Source: Hyaloscypha bicolor E (Eukaryota > Ascomycota > Leotiomycetes > Helotiales > Hyaloscyphaceae). From it: DNA of 64,000 bases. Location of the stretch: the NCBI RefSeq assembly GCF_002865645.1, contig NW_020194558.1:310001-374000 (forward strand), given 5' to 3'. A program made the position numbers and the translations under genes. Shown here piece after piece: positions 35,539 to 46,857 of this stretch. The notes beneath the pieces are model-generated. The model saw nothing but the letters and a program-made list of their open reading frames with translations, searched no databases and was not told the origin of the DNA. Numbering within the stretch: the stretch's first letter is position 1; every line of letters begins with the position of its first letter.

Positions 35539-36051
35539 ATGGTAAGTGCTTGCTCGTCGACCTATCCCTTCCAGAATCTCCCGCCCTATTTTGATCATCA
35601 TATTAATACTGCCTCATGTTCCTTCGACTCCACCTTTTATCACAACGAAACACACAATCGGGCTGATTCCAGCAGCAGCAAATATGCGAGGTTCACTGTT
35701 TCAAATGCCGGGACGGTTAATGAGAGTGCATTAAACCGGGATAGAGGAGAGATGGGCAACAACGGACAGGCCAAAAAAGGCAAACGAAGGCTTGATTTGT
35801 TATATGCGACGGCGTTTGATTATTTGGAATATGAGGCCTTTATATCTGGAAGTTTCTTGCTGTTCACATTTATTATAGCATTAAAACTTCAAGTAAACTA
35901 TTATAGTGGGGATTCAGAAGACGGTCACATGGACTGTGCACGTGCAATCGGCTATGCATCCCTTCATATATATAGCTTTCTCTTCCTCTGCTTCTTCCAT
36001 TCTCTCGACATATCGTGTCTTGAGCCCTCGAGTTTATTATTATATTATTAG
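35539..36051 (+). CDS. Doubtful hypothetical ORF, 170 codons, at the edge of an AT-rich block
   Basis: An ATG-initiated frame (MVSACSSTYPFQNLPPYF) carries a basic patch (NGQAKKGKRRLDLLY) and a hydrophobic stretch (FISGSFLLFTFIIALKL), with a second one (YSFLFLCFFHSL) near the end. The first 8 nt, ATGGTAAG, resemble a splice donor directly after the ATG, so the real structure could differ. No family recognised. It ends exactly where composition turns AT-rich. Kept only as a possibility. Confidence 0.2.
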   Translation: MVSACSSTYPFQNLPPYFDHHINTASCSFDSTFYHNETHNRADSSSSKYARFTVSNAGTVNESALNRDRGEMGNNGQAKKGKRRLDLLYATAFDYLEYEAFISGSFLLFTFIIALKLQVNYYSGDSEDGHMDCARAIGYASLHIYSFLFLCFFHSLDISCLEPSSLLLYY

Positions 36052-36319
36052 GTCCCCACGTACCCCTCTTTACCATATATTAGAATCTTACTATTAAGTC
36101 GATATAGTAAAATTAAAGTCAAAAACTTACTTTTTTTTATTACTAAAATCTCGAGACTCACATTTGGCTTTATAAATAAAGCAAATATATAATATTAATA
36201 CTTTTAGTATTTTTACTTATTTTAATAAGTAATATTATTCTAATTACTATTTAATTAATAATATAAGTTTTAAGGTAATCTTATTATATTTATTAAATAA
36301 TTCTTTTAGAATATAAGTA

Positions 36320-36483
36320 TTATTTCTTTATTTAATAAAATATAATTTATATTAGTAAAAAAGCCTAGCTTAGATTATAAAATTATATCTTTATTTAAAA
36401 ACTTATTAATTATTTCTTGCCTTTTTATTTTAAGCCAGGCCTTTTTACTAATATAAACTATATTTTATTAAATAAAGAAATAA
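36320..36483. repeat. 53-bp inverted repeat with 58-bp loop
   Basis: Arms 36,320-36,372 and 36,431-36,483 are reverse complements with only three mismatches. All three are G/A (or C/T) transition differences of the kind RIP produces. The 'ggcctggctta'/'aagcctagctta' inner ends are the only GC-containing part. It is likely a small foldback element or MITE. Confidence 0.7.
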
Positions 36484-36570
36484 GAGAACTAGCTAATATT
36501 ATATGAAATAAGTTATTATTTAACTATTTTTGCTTATTTAATTAGTATTTTAGTTATTTTAACTAGTACT

Positions 36571-36680
36571 TCTTTTCTTTTTATTATTTTTATTATTTTT
36601 ATTTTATTATATTTTATTTTTTTATTTTTCTTTATTTATATTTTTTTTTTATTTTTATTTTTATTTTTATTTTTTTTTCT
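36571..36680. repeat. T-rich low-complexity tract (TTTTTA/TTTTAT runs)
   Basis: Roughly 110 bp of tandem T-runs separated by single A, with few other bases. A simple-sequence tract inside the AT-rich block. Confidence 0.8.
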
Positions 36681-37092
36681 CTATATATAATAGATATATA
36701 TAATAATATATAAATAAATATTAAATATTATAAATCTGGTTTTTTATTTTAAATAATACTTATATTAGAATTATATAAATTATATAAAATTAAATTTCTT
36801 AATTAAATAAAGAATTTTATATACTTGGCTAAATACTAGGAAATATATTAGAAAATACTTATAGTTTTAGAAAAGGATATTAATTAGTTTTTTATTAGAA
36901 TTACTTCTTAAAATTAATTATACTTATAAGTATTATTTTATAGCTTATTTATTTTAATTATTTATATATTAGCTTATTATTATATATCTTATACTTTAGT
37001 TTTATATTATATAAAACAAGAAATAAAAATCTTTATATTTGTTTTAATTACTTTAGCTTTATTATTATAAGTATTATAATATTTTAATAAAT

Positions 37093-37344
37093 TATAATAG
37101 CTAGTATTATATAATTGGTTTTAGCTAAAGGAATTGGTTTTAGCTAAAGGAATTGGTTTTAGCTAAGGTTTCAAGCTATAGTTCAAATCAAGCTCGCTTC
37201 TAAAGCTCGGCGTTTTAGTAGTCTTGGCTATACCTACTTATCTACTACCACACCTCACTCCTTCCTCCTTAGCTTTAAATTCTCAAGATATAAGAAATCA
37301 TTAATCTTTAAGCCTCGTTTCATTACTTTATTCCTACTATTATA
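37093..37344 (+). mobile_element. Solo LTR, RIP-mutated, with perfect 5-bp TSD (TAAAT)
   Basis: A homologue of the solo LTR at 7,681-7,921 with most C/G of the termini changed to T/A (start 'tataatagctag', end 'cctactattata'). Both flanks read TAAAT (37,088-37,092 and 37,345-37,349). A 20-bp unit ('tggttttagctaaaggaat') is present three times near the 5' end against once in the 7,681 copy, an internal expansion. Confidence 0.85.
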
Positions 37345-38321
37345 TAAATTAAGGATTTTAAAAAAAGCTTATATTATTTAAATTTTAAGTTAAAAAAAGA
37401 AAAGAAAAAAGAGCTTTTTTAAATATTATATAATAACCTAAAGCCTTAAAAGCTAATAAATTTAAAAGGCTTAAAAGAAATTAGAATAAATATAAATTAA
37501 ATATTTAAATAATAAAAAAAGAAATTAAATAAAGTTTTAAATATATAAATTCTTATAAATATATATTTAAGAATTAGAATATAAAAGTTAAAAAAGAAAA
37601 AAAGTTTAAAAAGGCCTTATAACTAAATAATATATATATAATAATTATAATAGTTAGCTCGAATCTTATTTTAGTTTTAGTTTTATTTCTTAAGTTTTAA
37701 AGTTATATAATAAATTAATTAAATTAAAACATTTAATATATTATATATTTTAATTCTTTAATTCAAAATATATATTAAACTTATATAATATAATTTATGT
37801 TTTTTATATTATAAAAAACCTATATATGATTTTATTAAGAAACTAAAAGCAAATCTTTATAAATAAGAATATATTATAATAAGAAATACTAATTTGGGGC
37901 TAATATAATTACTTTATTTAATTAGGATTTATATATTTATTTTATAAAGCTTTATATTTTATTAAATTTTTTTTTTAGCTAGTTTAATTAATTCTTTATT
38001 TTATAATCTTTATATATATTAATTATAAGCCCGGCTTTATATTAATAAGCTTTCTAATTAGTATATTATATAAAGTATTTAAAAGCTTATTAATTATTTC
38101 TTCGAAAATTATTTTTTAGTTTATATTTCTATTATTAATTAATTAATAAAAACCATTTCTATAGTTTTTATTATTTTTATAAGCTTAATTATAATTATAT
38201 TAGAAGCTATAATTAAAATTATTATTTTAAAGAATTATAGTTTATAAATAAACTAATTTAATACTTCTTATAAAATAACTAATAATAAAGATATTTAAAG
38301 TAAGATTAATTCATTTAATAA

Positions 38322-38601
38322 TAAAATAATTATTATAATATATAATACTAGTAGAAGTTAGACTAGAGCTAGAGAGGCATCTGGTATCTAAGAAAGATAT
38401 CTAGTATCTAAGTAAGGCATTTATAATTACCTAATTATTATATGTAACCCCGAGCTTAAGCTAATATATAGGCCCGTATATAGCTTGTAATTATTTAGAT
38501 TCGAGGCTTCTTTAAGATCCTCTTCTTTTTTTAGCTTTAAATTATTAAAATAGAGATAATCTAATTATATTTTCTAGGCCCTAGATCTTATACTTATAAT
38601 A
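38322..38601 (+). repeat. 5' LTR, heavily RIPped
   Basis: Matches the 3' LTR over its whole length but nearly all differences are C-to-T or G-to-A. About 20 bp longer, because the 'gcatctggtatctaag' unit is repeated. Confidence 0.85.
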
Positions 38602-41600
38602 TAATTTAAAGCTTACCTATTTCTTAATTCTATAAAGGATTCAAATAATACCTATCTAATTAGTTTTTAATAAGTATAAATATAATATATTATAGCTACT
38701 CCTGTACTAGTTAACTAATATTAGAATAAAAGAAAGCCCTAGAATAACTAGGCAAGAAAGCCCTGAACTAGCTAGGTAAGTAAATAGGCTAGTAATTTTA
38801 TTACTAAACGAAGACCTATAAGAAAGCAAGTCCTAGAATAACTAGGTAAGTTAGAAGGAGCTATAGTATAAGATACTACTAGTATACTACCAGAAAATAA
38901 ACCAGAGTCTCTTATTAAGTTTCCTAAAGAGTTCAAATATCCTATTAATACTTATAATAGGAGAGATATTTTCTTTTAGAAAGCCAAGGAAGAAAAGAGA
39001 CCTGCCCTATTAAAGGCAGATTTCTAAGAATTACTTCAAAGCCTAGAGGCTTATATAAGGAAATTATTAAGCTAATTCTAAAGTATAATACATATATTAA
39101 TAGCAAGTATCCAGCTGGATTTAGTAGCCTAATTAGGCTAGTGCTCATGTGGGATCGCACTCCCAAATTGGGACTAGTACTTCCGTATATCCAGCGGAAT
39201 ACTAGATTCTATATATAGAGGTATACGAGCTTTGGAAATGGGCATTAATTAGTTTATTACTGAGAACCAGTTCTTGAAATCAATTATACCTCCACGCTTC
39301 ACTCCATACTTTATCTTATATTCCACCTCTTTACCTTAACTACTTATATAGCACCCTGCTATATTAGGAGCCTTATATAAAGATATATAATATTCTTGCC
39401 TATAGCGAGAATTATTATAATTAGCTAAGAGAAACCAAGCAAGCTCTATAAAAGAATAAAGCTATTATTAAAAAGCTTATTATATAGCCTATAGAAATAA
39501 CTAGTTCTCCTATTCTAGAAAATAAATATTTAGTTAAATTCCCTAACTTTCCTATTTTTAAAGATATAACTAAAGATAGTATTATATTTAATAATTAGTT
39601 AGTTTAGATTAAGAATAAGCTCTATAGTAATTCTAATACTTACTAGATAAAGAACCTTAAGATTATTTATATTTCTAGCTATATAGGTAGCTATATTCTT
39701 ATACTAATCTCTCCTTACCTAAACTAGAATAGTTAATATATATACGAGACTATTAGAGAATTATATACCTATCTAGAGAAGCTATATAGTAACTTAAATA
39801 AGAAATATAATACTCGGTAAGCCTTTAAGAAGCTATTTATAAAGAAAAGCCAGATTTTTTAAGAATTCTATATTTTATTCCTGAAATATATAATAAATAA
39901 AAATATTAATTTATAGAACCTTAAGAATAACCTAAATAATAAGCTTACTTAGAAGCTTTAAGAGGCCATAGCTATATACTATAATAACCCGGCTATTTAT
40001 ACTATAAAGTTTATATAATATTATATTATAAATAACTAATAAATCCGAGCTTATTATAAAAAGAAAAATTAGGTATTTAAGAAAGCTAATAAAGATATAA
40101 ATAAGCCAAATTCAGGAGGCGCCCCTTATATAAAGCCTGCTTCTAAGACTCTAGTAATAGATAAGCCTATTATCCTAAAGCCCGGATTCTTAGATTTTAA
40201 ATACTATAACTATAATAGATTTAGTTATATATTTAAAAGCTATCTAGAGCCTAAGACCAAGTATATAAAGCAAGTCTTAATAGCTAAGCTAGTAATACTT
40301 ACTATAAATAAGCTATCTAAGAATATAAAACAGGGAAATAAGAATCCCTAAAGGAAGTTTCCTTTTTAGGGCTATATTATATAAATATAACAGAAATTAA
40401 TTTGAGCTAATTACTAGGAAATAAAGCATTTATATTTCCTTATATAATTAGTAATAATAGATTAGGTATTAAGACTTCTTTTCTTATTAATACTAAAGTA
40501 AATAAATATATTTTTATTAATTTCAAGTTTATAAGAATAATTAAATAATTTCTAGATATTAAGCCTATTTAATTAGTATTATCCTATAATATAAGAGAAT
40601 TTAATAATAAGTAAGCTATATTTATTACTTATTATATTAAGCTTATACTTTTAATTAATAAATGAAAAGTTCTAGTACCTATACTAATTATAGAACTAGG
40701 AAAATATAATATGATTTTGGAATAATAATAATTTATAAGTACTAGTATCCTAATTAATTATAAGAATAAAAGATTAATCTAGCCAGATAATTAGCCTAGA
40801 AAAAAGAATTAGGATAAGGTTCTAACTATTATATATAAGAACTTAGAACCTGGAAAAAATAACTAGTATTAAGAAAATATAAATAAAAGAAATAAAGCTA
40901 TAGCTATAAATAAATTCTAGAGATCTTAGTTTATAAAAAGAAAACTCTTTTATTCTTTTCCTAACCTGGGCTCAGAAAGCTATATATAATAAAAGAATTA
41001 AGCTTAATATTATAGAGAAATACAAGTAGTCTTAGGGAATATAAAGATTTCTCTTAAGCTAGAAACAGGAATATTAAAACTATATTATTTAAAGAAAAGC
41101 CATAAGAGCTAATTAAGGCCTATAATTAATATTATAGGTATCTTACTAGTCATTTTCTAGATAAATCTATAAAAAAAAAGAACTTTTTTTTTATAATATT
41201 ATTTTTCGAGATTAATAAAGAGCTAGAATTATAATAAGAGAATAAGTTTATTTCGGGCAAATAATAGCTAGGAGAAATAGAACTATAGTAGCTAATAAGA
41301 GTTTTACTAAAGAAGTTTAAGAATTTTATAGATATTTTCTTAAAAAAATTAAAAAAAATCTTATTCCCGTATTAATTATATAATTATAAGATTTAGGTTA
41401 ATAATTCTAAAGATCCAGAAAGCCTAGGATATTTCCTGCTTTATTAATAGTTAATTTATAAGCTATAGAAAATCAAGTATTTCCTTAAAAAGAACCTCTA
41501 ATAAGGCTTTATTAAGCCAAGCTAGTTCTCTTTTATATTTCTAATTCTTTTTATAAAGAAGGCTAATAAAGCTCTCTAATTTTATATTAATTATTATAAG

Positions 41601-44504
41601 CTAAATAACTTAATATAAAAGAATTATTATTCTTTTTTCCTTATTTATAAGACTTTTATATAGCTAGCTTAAACTAAGATCTATATAAAGCTAGATATTT
41701 AGTAAGTATTTTATTAGATTTAAATAGATTCAAAATTAGAAGAACTTATAATATTTTATATAAGATATAGGGCCTATAAATATAAAGTTCTTTAGAAAGG
41801 CCTAACTAATAGCCTTATTATATATTAGAGATATATAAATAATATTTTCTTTAATTACCTTAATATCTTTTATATAGCTTATTTAGATAATATTCTAATT
41901 TACTTAGATAATTCCCTAGAATATAAAGACTATATATAAAAGATTCTTTAATAATTATAAAATACTAGCTTCTAAGCAAATATTAAGAAATTAGAGTTTA
42001 AGATTATTTATATAAAGTATCTAGGCTTTATTATCTTTACTAGAAATATTAAAATAAATCTAGATAAGATAATAATTATTAAGAACTAGTAATTACTAAA
42101 GATAATTAAAGAAATATAAGGCTTTCTAAATTTTTATAACTTTTATTAGTATTTTATTACGAAATATAATTATATAATAAAGCCTTTAATAGCTCTAATA
42201 TATAAAGAAGTTCCGTTTAAATAAATAGATTAGTATTAAGAAAGTTTTACTAAGCTAAAGTAAGCTATACTCTTAGTACTAATTCTATATTACTATAATT
42301 CGAATCTCTCTATTATAATTAAAATAAATATATTAAATAGAGTTATAACCGGTATTTTCTTATAATAAAATCCCTAGATAAGACTCTAGTACCCAGTAGT
42401 ATTTTTCTCTAAGACTATATAATTAGTAGAACTGAACTATAATATCTATAATAAAGAAATACTTACTATTATTCTTTTCTTAACTAAATAATAAGTAAAA
42501 CTAGAAGGCTTATAAGAAGTATTTTTTATAATTTACTCAAATTACCGAGCTTTCAAATATTTTATAATTATAAAGAAGCTCTTAATAAGATAAGCTTACT
42601 AGATAAAATATCTTTCTTATTATTATTTTAAGTTTATATATTAGGTAAATAAGTTAAATAAATAAGCGAATGCCTTAAATAAGAAATATAAGAATATAAT
42701 TATCTAGAATAAGATAATAATAGCCTATTAAACCCAAATTTTCCTCTTATAATAAAAGATTAATAATAATATTATATAGGATTTCTAGTTAGTCCTAATT
42801 AAGACCTTAATAAGCCCGGCTCAGGAAAAAACCTAATATAATAGTATCTAGTTAGTAAATAAGTTATTAAATAAGAACCGAGAATTACTAAAGCTAGAAA
42901 AACTATAAGATAAGGCAAGAAATAAAAAGAAAGGCACTTAAATATTATAAGAAGGCCTCTTCTTATAATATAATAAATTATTTATATCTAATAATATAAT
43001 AATATTTAAAATATTCTTATATACTACTCTTATTTAAGAGATATATATATAATTTCTAATAAGATACCTAGAATAAACCAAGCTTTAATAGCTTCTTTAG
43101 GCCTACTATTACTAGCTAGGCTAAGGTATAGATATTAATTACTATAAGAATAATTACTATATTTACTAATAATTTCATATTTCTAGAAATAAGAAACTAG
43201 GGCTCTTATATCTATTACTAGTTCCTAACTATTTCTAGTAATATATATTAGTAAATTTTAAGAAATACCTAGAAAATAGAAATAAGTATAATATAGTAGT
43301 AATTTTTATTAATTATCTAGATAAGTATCCTATTATAATTTCTATTCGAGATATAGTAATAGCTAAAGAATTAGTACTTTTATTCTTTACTTATATAGTT
43401 TATTAAATTAGTATCCTAGAAACTATAGTATCTAATTAAGGTCCCTAGTTTATATTAGATTTCTAGAACAAGTTCTATAAATATATTAGTATAAAGCTCA
43501 AGTTATTAACTATTAATTATTCCCAAACTAATAGTTAGATAGAAATTATTAACTAGTACTTTAACTAATAGCTATATTCCTATATAAATTACTACTAGGA
43601 TAATTAGGACAAATAAGTAGTAATAATTAATTACTAGTAAATAGCTCTAGTTTATAAGATTATAGGCCAATTTCCGTTTCTTATAGAAAAGAATTATAAA
43701 CCGCAGATATTATTTAACTAGGAAATCTAAGTATAATTAGGTATTCCGAAAAAAGAATTAAATAAATAAGAGGCAAAAGCCCTAGTAATATGGCTCTATA
43801 AATTATAGTAAAAGATATAGGAGAATATAATATAAGTATAAGAATATTATATTACTTAAGCTAATAAATATTACTAACTAGTAAATTTTAAAGTAAGAAA
43901 TAAGATATAAATTACTACTAAGTACTAGAAAAATAATTATCCGAGCTATAAGCTGGCTTACTAAATAGAAGAACTATATGAAATCCTGAAATAAGTAAGA
44001 TATTTCTTTAGGCTTAAGCTTCCGGAATTAATAAGAATATATCCGGTATTTTATATAAAGAAGTTATATAAAGACCTAGATAACCCTTTTCCCGGATAAG
44101 CAAATCCGGAGCCTTTACTATTAGAACTATAAGACGGAGAAATAAAGTATAAAGTTCAAGAGATATAAGTAGTAAAACTACTTTATGGGAAGCTAAAGTA
44201 CCGAGTCTAGTAGAAAGAATAGGACCCAGATCCGGAATAGTATCCTGTTTCCTTATTAAGTAATAGTATCCTAGCTCTTTAGAGCTTCCATAACAAGAAC
44301 CCCGAATAGCCAGGATTGCCCTAGAATCTCCCCTATTAGTTAGACTATACCAAGAATAATATATTACCGGAACCGTATAATACGGACGGAAATCCTTTAA
44401 AGTCACGTGCAAAAGGCCCTGGCCTTTGACATGTGACCTGCGACTTGGAAATTCAATAGGGACTTTCGAAGCTCGGGGACGAGCTTACTTCGAGGGGGGG
44501 GTAA

Positions 44505-44762
44505 TGTTATGGTTATTACGATATATGGTACTAGTAGGGGTTAGACTAGAGCTAGAGAGGCATCTGGCATCTGAGAGAGGCATCTATAGTTACCTGATTG
44601 TTGCACGTGATCCCGAGCTTAAGCTAGCACGTGGGCCCGTGCGTAGCTCGCGATTATTTAGATCCGAGTCCTTCGAGATCCTCTTCTCTCTTTAGCTTTG
44701 AATCGTCGAAATAGAGACAGTCTAACCACGCCTTCCAGGCCCTAGATCTTGTGCTCGTGACA
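44505..44762 (+). repeat. 3' LTR, essentially un-RIPped
   Basis: Starts TGTTATGG and ends GTGACA (TG...CA). GC-rich with CpA/CpG intact, unlike the 5' LTR of the same element. Confidence 0.88.
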
Positions 44763-45019
44763 TATAGTAATTCTTTTTAGGCTTTTTTCTATAAGTACAA
44801 AGTATTACGAAAACGGACATCTCCAACTATGCAACGCAATTAAGATGGCGTAGTCGCGGCAATGGGGAACAGCGGCAATGGATTGCAAGGAATGAACGCA
44901 AGCTGCGGATTCGAAAAGTGCTGAAGCATCAAGTAGTCAAACAACAATTAAAGGGCGAAACACCAAGCAAGCACAGCTTGAAACAGATTCCATTGTATCT
45001 TTGTCGTCGCCTACAACCC
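44763..45019. other. Short spacer between the retrotransposon and the dehydrogenase 3' end
   Basis: No gene seen. The 3' untranslated region of the minus-strand dehydrogenase should lie here. Confidence 0.4.
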
Positions 45020-46123
45020 CTACGCCAGTACATTCAGAAGTTCTTTCCCCTCGTGCCACCGCTCGACAATCTCAACCTGTTCCTCATACCAAGCCCCCAT
45101 CGTCTCGCCCTCCACGTACCCCATATGCGGACTCAACAGCACTTTACTCCTCCCCTCCGTTCCCCACTTCTCACTCCTCCACCACGAATCTTTGGGCAAC
45201 GGCTCAATCTCAAAGACATCCACCGCTGCCCCTCTAATGGTCCCTTTCTCCAGCACCTCCAGTAGTGCGTTATTATCCACTAATGGCCCTCTCGACGTAT
45301 TAACGAACAGCGCGCTCGGTTTCAACAACGCCAAGTCGGCAGCACCGACGACTCCCCTTGAGCGGTCGGAAAGCACGTAATGCACGCTTAACACATCTGC
45401 CTCTTTAAACAACTCCTCTTTCGAAACAACCTTGAAGACTTTCCCATCCTCATCCTCGACCGGCAATCCCAACGACTTCGCCTTTTCGTCAGCAGCATCT
45501 TGCGTAAGACTCGAGCTCCAAGCCAAGATCCGCATTCCAAAACTCTGATACATGATCTTCGCAACATTGCCCCCAAGCCGTCCAAGTCCGAGGGTAGAGA
45601 AATTCTTCCCGGACAACCCGGTCGCGAGGTCCGTCTGCCACCCTCCTTCCTTGACTCCCTTGTCGTCGCTCGCAATACCGCGCGCAATGCCAAGGATAAG
45701 AGCGACCGCATGCTGGGTCGTTGAATCAGGGCCTCTCTTCTTCTTTGCCGCAGCTGAGGTAGAGCGCCCTTTCCCAGGAGCACCGGTCACGTGGATGCCG
45801 AGCTCCTTCGCTGCAACCATGTCGATGCCTGCATTTCGGACTCCCGTAGTGAGGAGGAGTTTGAGGTTGGGTAGTTGCTCTAAGAGATCGCGCGGGAAAG
45901 GAGTGCGTTCGCGCATGGAGGAGATGACGGTGAAGGGTTTGAAGCGGTCGACGAGTTGTCGTTTAACTTCTGGAGGGGTGGAAGGGTGGTTGTAAGGGAG
46001 GAGAGTGTCGCCGAAGACGGTGATGGAGAATGTGGGTTTTAAATTTTCGAAGTGTGGTGTGGCCATGTTTTGGTAGTCGTCGAGGATGGCGAGCTTGATC
46101 GGAGTTGGAGGAATGGGAGGCAT
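45020..46123 (-). CDS. D-isomer-specific 2-hydroxyacid dehydrogenase
   Basis: An intronless frame. I prefer the ATG at 46,123 (MPPIPPTPIKLAILDDYQNM), which starts the catalytic domain and gives 367 residues. The frame extends 36 codons upstream to 46,231, and the extension (MFAANKLSRIRSLQQ...) could be a mitochondrial presequence. NAD-binding motif: LGLGRLGGNVAKI. Catalytic residues by family position: Arg in VNTSRGPLVD, Glu in DVFEIEPLP, His in LSPHMGY. The family reduces 2-keto acids or oxidises D-2-hydroxy acids with NAD(P)H. The subfamily is the fungal phosphoglycerate-dehydrogenase-like group and the substrate is not predictable here. A Lys/Ala-rich insert (GKGRSTSAAAKKKRG) precedes the nucleotide domain. 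It is divergent from the L-arabinitol dehydrogenase gene. Confidence 0.92.
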   Translation of the reverse strand: MPPIPPTPIKLAILDDYQNMATPHFENLKPTFSITVFGDTLLPYNHPSTPPEVKRQLVDRFKPFTVISSMRERTPFPRDLLEQLPNLKLLLTTGVRNAGIDMVAAKELGIHVTGAPGKGRSTSAAAKKKRGPDSTTQHAVALILGIARGIASDDKGVKEGGWQTDLATGLSGKNFSTLGLGRLGGNVAKIMYQSFGMRILAWSSSLTQDAADEKAKSLGLPVEDEDGKVFKVVSKEELFKEADVLSVHYVLSDRSRGVVGAADLALLKPSALFVNTSRGPLVDNNALLEVLEKGTIRGAAVDVFEIEPLPKDSWWRSEKWGTEGRSKVLLSPHMGYVEGETMGAWYEEQVEIVERWHEGKELLNVLA

Positions 46124-46857
46124 AGTGATGTGTCTAATCGGTTGTTGGAGGGAACGAATTCGAGAAAGCTTGTTTGCAGCGAACATTAAAAACTCAATTG
46201 AGGTATAGAATGAAGAAGAGAGCCCTTTCACTTGAAAGAGACTCCGATAGAGCTTGGCAGAGAAGGGATAAATGTATATCCCCCAGATGGAGGAGGCGTT
46301 CGCCGTTGGCTCAACCCCACTTCAGTCGAAAGCGGGGCGGTATCGGGGAGGCCCCTCATGACGCAATTTTGTCAGCAGCAGTTTTGGACGAGTGAACACA
46401 ACTGACAAAGCAGCGAAGAAGTGTGGGAATTTATATCACGTGTAAACACTTCTAGCACCCCAGTGGGGCTGGATGTGCGATGAAAAAGTTCGAGGCGCTG
46501 TTTCCCCTTCGATTCCCCATTGGTGCGCATGTTGGCGGATCAGCTACTTCGTCGGCGATTGCTGCCCCGACTCATAAAGACCCCCACCACAAAAAGTCGT
46601 GGAAAAGCTTCGGGATACATTAACTTTGATTCGTGGAGAGTAATTAGAGCTCATATAAATGGTCCCGTCTGGTACCGGATTGCTTTTGCTCCTGGAATTG
46701 GAGCGGCAGATGATCCATAATAGCTGCACACTGCACTCCGTATTCGCATCCCACGGTTGACACAGGTCAGTTGACACGATACACAACGGCCACACGTTGA
46801 GCGTGCGTTGTCAATTCACCCTGCGGACAGGAAAGAGAGATAAGAACAGAAGCAACC
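46124..46857. promoter_or_regulatory. 734-bp divergent intergenic region (inferred shared promoter)
   Basis: The two start codons (46,123 minus, 46,858 plus) face away from each other, so both promoters must lie here. I see no motif I can assign with confidence; the call rests on gene arrangement. Confidence 0.5.

Larger units (their letters stand above)
36052..38321. other. AT-rich, RIP-degraded block without genes
   Basis: Extremely AT-rich DNA with no open frames of note. It contains a 53-bp inverted repeat (36,320-36,483), a T-rich low-complexity tract (36,571-36,680) and a RIPped solo LTR (37,093-37,344). The remainder is probably old transposon DNA that cannot be assigned. Confidence 0.7.
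38322..44762 (+). mobile_element. End-to-end Ty3/Gypsy chromovirus-like retrotransposon, RIP-inactivated
   Basis: Both LTRs are present (38,322-38,601 and 44,505-44,762) around a 5.9-kb interior with no intact frame. Degraded domains can still be read on the plus strand in Gypsy order. A gag zinc knuckle lies near 40,200, with Cys codons changed to Tyr codons. RT has AYLDNILIY near 41,880, from a YLDD-type box. RNase H lies near 42,300. Integrase has a box like 'SNxGPQFILDF' near 43,430. A C-terminal chromodomain-like segment lies near 44,150-44,250 (KYRVxWK, DPDPE). The RT-RNaseH-INT order plus chromodomain indicates a chromovirus. The expected 5-bp target duplication is not recognisable (AATAA against TATAG). 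Confidence 0.88.

Noticed and set aside
36571..36680. Possible centromere or origin because of the extreme T-rich tract
   Set aside because: A simple low-complexity tract within RIPped transposon DNA; nothing else supports a replication or centromere role.
44014..44412. 132-codon minus-strand open frame at the end of the chromovirus
   Set aside because: It lies antisense to the degraded chromodomain/integrase region; stops are merely depleted on that strand by RIP codon bias.
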